From an uncultured Johnsonella sp. (GTDB lineage Bacteria; Bacillota; Clostridia; Lachnospirales; Lachnospiraceae): a stretch of 22,846 bases of DNA. Shown here piece after piece: positions 21,657 through 22,846 of this stretch. The translations under genes were made by a program, and so were the position numbers. Each line of letters opens with the position of its first letter. Positions within the stretch are counted from its first letter, which is position 1. The notes under the pieces were generated by a model. That model had not been told where the DNA came from. It did no database searches and saw only the letters and a program-made list of their open reading frames with translations. The stretch is taken from contig CAJPUK010000018.1 in NCBI GenBank assembly GCA_905373785.1, positions 1 to 22,846 of the forward strand, given 5' to 3'.

Positions 21657-22846
21657 ATGAAGGTTACTACATCAAAATCCAAGAATTCAGAATCTTTTTA
21701 TATAGCAAAAAGTTTTATCAATAACAAGGGTAAGAGTACTTCGGTAAATGTAAGAAAACTTGGAACTTTAAATGAATTACTTAAAGAGCATGGTCCTACC
21801 CGTGATGATGTCATGCGTTGGGCAAAGGAAGAGGCTAAAATCGAAACAAAGAAATATAAAGAGGGACAAAAAAATAAAGCCGTACAACTTACATTTCATT
21901 CTGACAGACAAATAGATTATGATAAGCAAGTTTTTTATCGTGGCGGTTACCTTTTCTTACAAAAAATTTATTACATGCTTAATTTTGATAAAACATGCAG
22001 AAAACTTAGGGATAAGTATAAGTTTCAGTATGATATAAATGCAATTCTTTCAGATATCATTTATGCACGCATACTTGAGCCTTCCGGTAAACTCTCATCC
22101 TTTAATGTCGCTTGCGAATTTTTAGAAAAACCGTCTTATGAACTGCATGATATTTATCGTGCTTTGGATGTACTTGGAAATGAATGTGACTTTATTCAGT
22201 CTGAATTATATAAAAACAGCCATTTATTGGGTAAAAGAAATGATAAGATACTTTACTATGATTGTAGTAACTATTACTTTGAAATTGAACAGGAATCAGG
22301 AAATAAGAAATACGGAAAGAGTAAAGAACATCGCCCAAATCCCATTATTCAAATGGGGCTTTTTATGGACGGAGACGTTATACCTTTGGCTTTTTCACTT
22401 TTTGCAGGCAACGCAAATGAACAAACATCTCTAAAGCCTTTAGAAGAAAAAGTTTTATCAGAGTTTGGATGTCAAAAATTTATATATTGCTCCGATGCAG
22501 GTCTTGGATGTGAAAAAATACGAACTTATAATCATATGAGACAAAGAGCATTTATTGTCACACAATCCATAAAAAAACTTAATGGACAAGATAAAGCTTG
22601 GGCTCTTGATACCAAGGGATTTAGGAGAGTTTCAGATAATAAAAGCGTTGACATAACAATGCTTTCACCGGATGATACCGGACTTTACTATAAGGAAGAG
22701 CCTTATAACCCCCAAATAACAGATCAAAGGTTGATCGTAACTTATTCTCCTAAATATGCACGCTATCAAGAAACTATTCGTAATAAGCAACTTGATCGTG
22801 CCTGTAAGATGCTTGAATCGGGAAGTATAAAAAAAGAAAGAAAAAA
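21657..22846 (+). CDS. IS1634-family transposase (C-terminus off the right edge)
   Basis: The frame from ATG at 21657 is open to the window edge, 396 codons. Translation gives MKVTTSKSKNSESFYIAKSF, YDINAILSDIIYARILEPSG, KILYYDCSNYYFEIEQESG, PIIQMGLFMDGDVIPLAFSL, FAGNANEQTS and YCSDAGLGCEKI. Two acidic residues of a DDE site are visible at about Asp202 (YYDCSN) and Asp280 (CSDAGL); the third should lie beyond the edge. The GNxxE and DxG contexts fit IS1634/IS1549-like elements. GGAGG stands eight bases before the ATG. No frameshift or stop is seen, so the element may be active. It is a mobile element next to the wall-protein genes. Confidence 0.88.
   Translation, partial: MKVTTSKSKNSESFYIAKSFINNKGKSTSVNVRKLGTLNELLKEHGPTRDDVMRWAKEEAKIETKKYKEGQKNKAVQLTFHSDRQIDYDKQVFYRGGYLFLQKIYYMLNFDKTCRKLRDKYKFQYDINAILSDIIYARILEPSGKLSSFNVACEFLEKPSYELHDIYRALDVLGNECDFIQSELYKNSHLLGKRNDKILYYDCSNYYFEIEQESGNKKYGKSKEHRPNPIIQMGLFMDGDVIPLAFSLFAGNANEQTSLKPLEEKVLSEFGCQKFIYCSDAGLGCEKIRTYNHMRQRAFIVTQSIKKLNGQDKAWALDTKGFRRVSDNKSVDITMLSPDDTGLYYKEEPYNPQITDQRLIVTYSPKYARYQETIRNKQLDRACKMLESGSIKKERK

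Noticed and set aside
22138..22434. 98-residue plus-strand protein inside the transposase
   Set aside because: It is an alternative frame of the transposase, which is open throughout and has the family motifs.

Overview
The window is chromosomal DNA of a low-to-mid GC Gram-positive anaerobe, most likely a member of the Lachnospiraceae (Clostridia). This is inferred from three things: the gene order adk-map-KOW protein-infA-rpmJ-rpsM-rpsK-rpsD-rpoA-rplQ, with rpsD inside the alpha cluster; a long L17 of 178 residues; and secreted proteins carrying WWY...WQWIDxNGDG...ECYYF-type wall-binding repeats. The genus cannot be fixed from sequence reading alone.

Layout. Positions 1-1299 (minus) hold brnQ, a branched-chain amino acid carrier cut by the left edge. 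Positions 1318-17882 (minus) hold the complete S10-spc-alpha ribosomal cluster. In transcription order from the right it reads rpsJ rplC rplD rplW rplB rpsS rplV rpsC rplP rpmC rpsQ rplN rplX rplE rpsN rpsH [repeat insert] rplF rplR rpsE rpmD rplO secY [hairpin] adk map KOW-gene infA [promoter] rpmJ rpsM rpsK rpsD [two hairpins] rpoA rplQ, then a terminator. A sigma-A promoter with an A/T-rich upstream element and a folded leader precede rpsJ. A second near-consensus promoter lies between infA and rpmJ. Several starts are non-ATG: GTG for rpsD, rpoA, rpsQ, rplX and rpmC, and TTG for rplE.

Positions 18361-21246 hold three genes for secreted proteins with wall-binding repeats. Two are on minus, with one repeat block after the signal peptide followed by unrelated C-terminal domains. 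One is on plus, with a novel N-terminal domain and C-terminal repeats. The first minus gene appears to have ATA where its start codon should be. Positions 21657-22846 (plus) hold an IS1634-type DDE transposase cut by the right edge.

The ribosomal genes build the small and large subunits. Embedded partners are SecY (membrane insertion), Adk (nucleotide balance), Map (N-terminal Met removal), IF-1 and the RNA polymerase alpha subunit, so translation, secretion and transcription capacity are made together.

The least ordinary signals are: a 343-bp insert carrying a 57-bp tandem repeat between rpsH and rplF; a long-range folded rpsJ leader; a stem-loop separating the Shine-Dalgarno sequence of adk from its ATG; the ATA start; and several structured intercistronic gaps (secY-adk, rpsD-rpoA, rpoA-rplQ).
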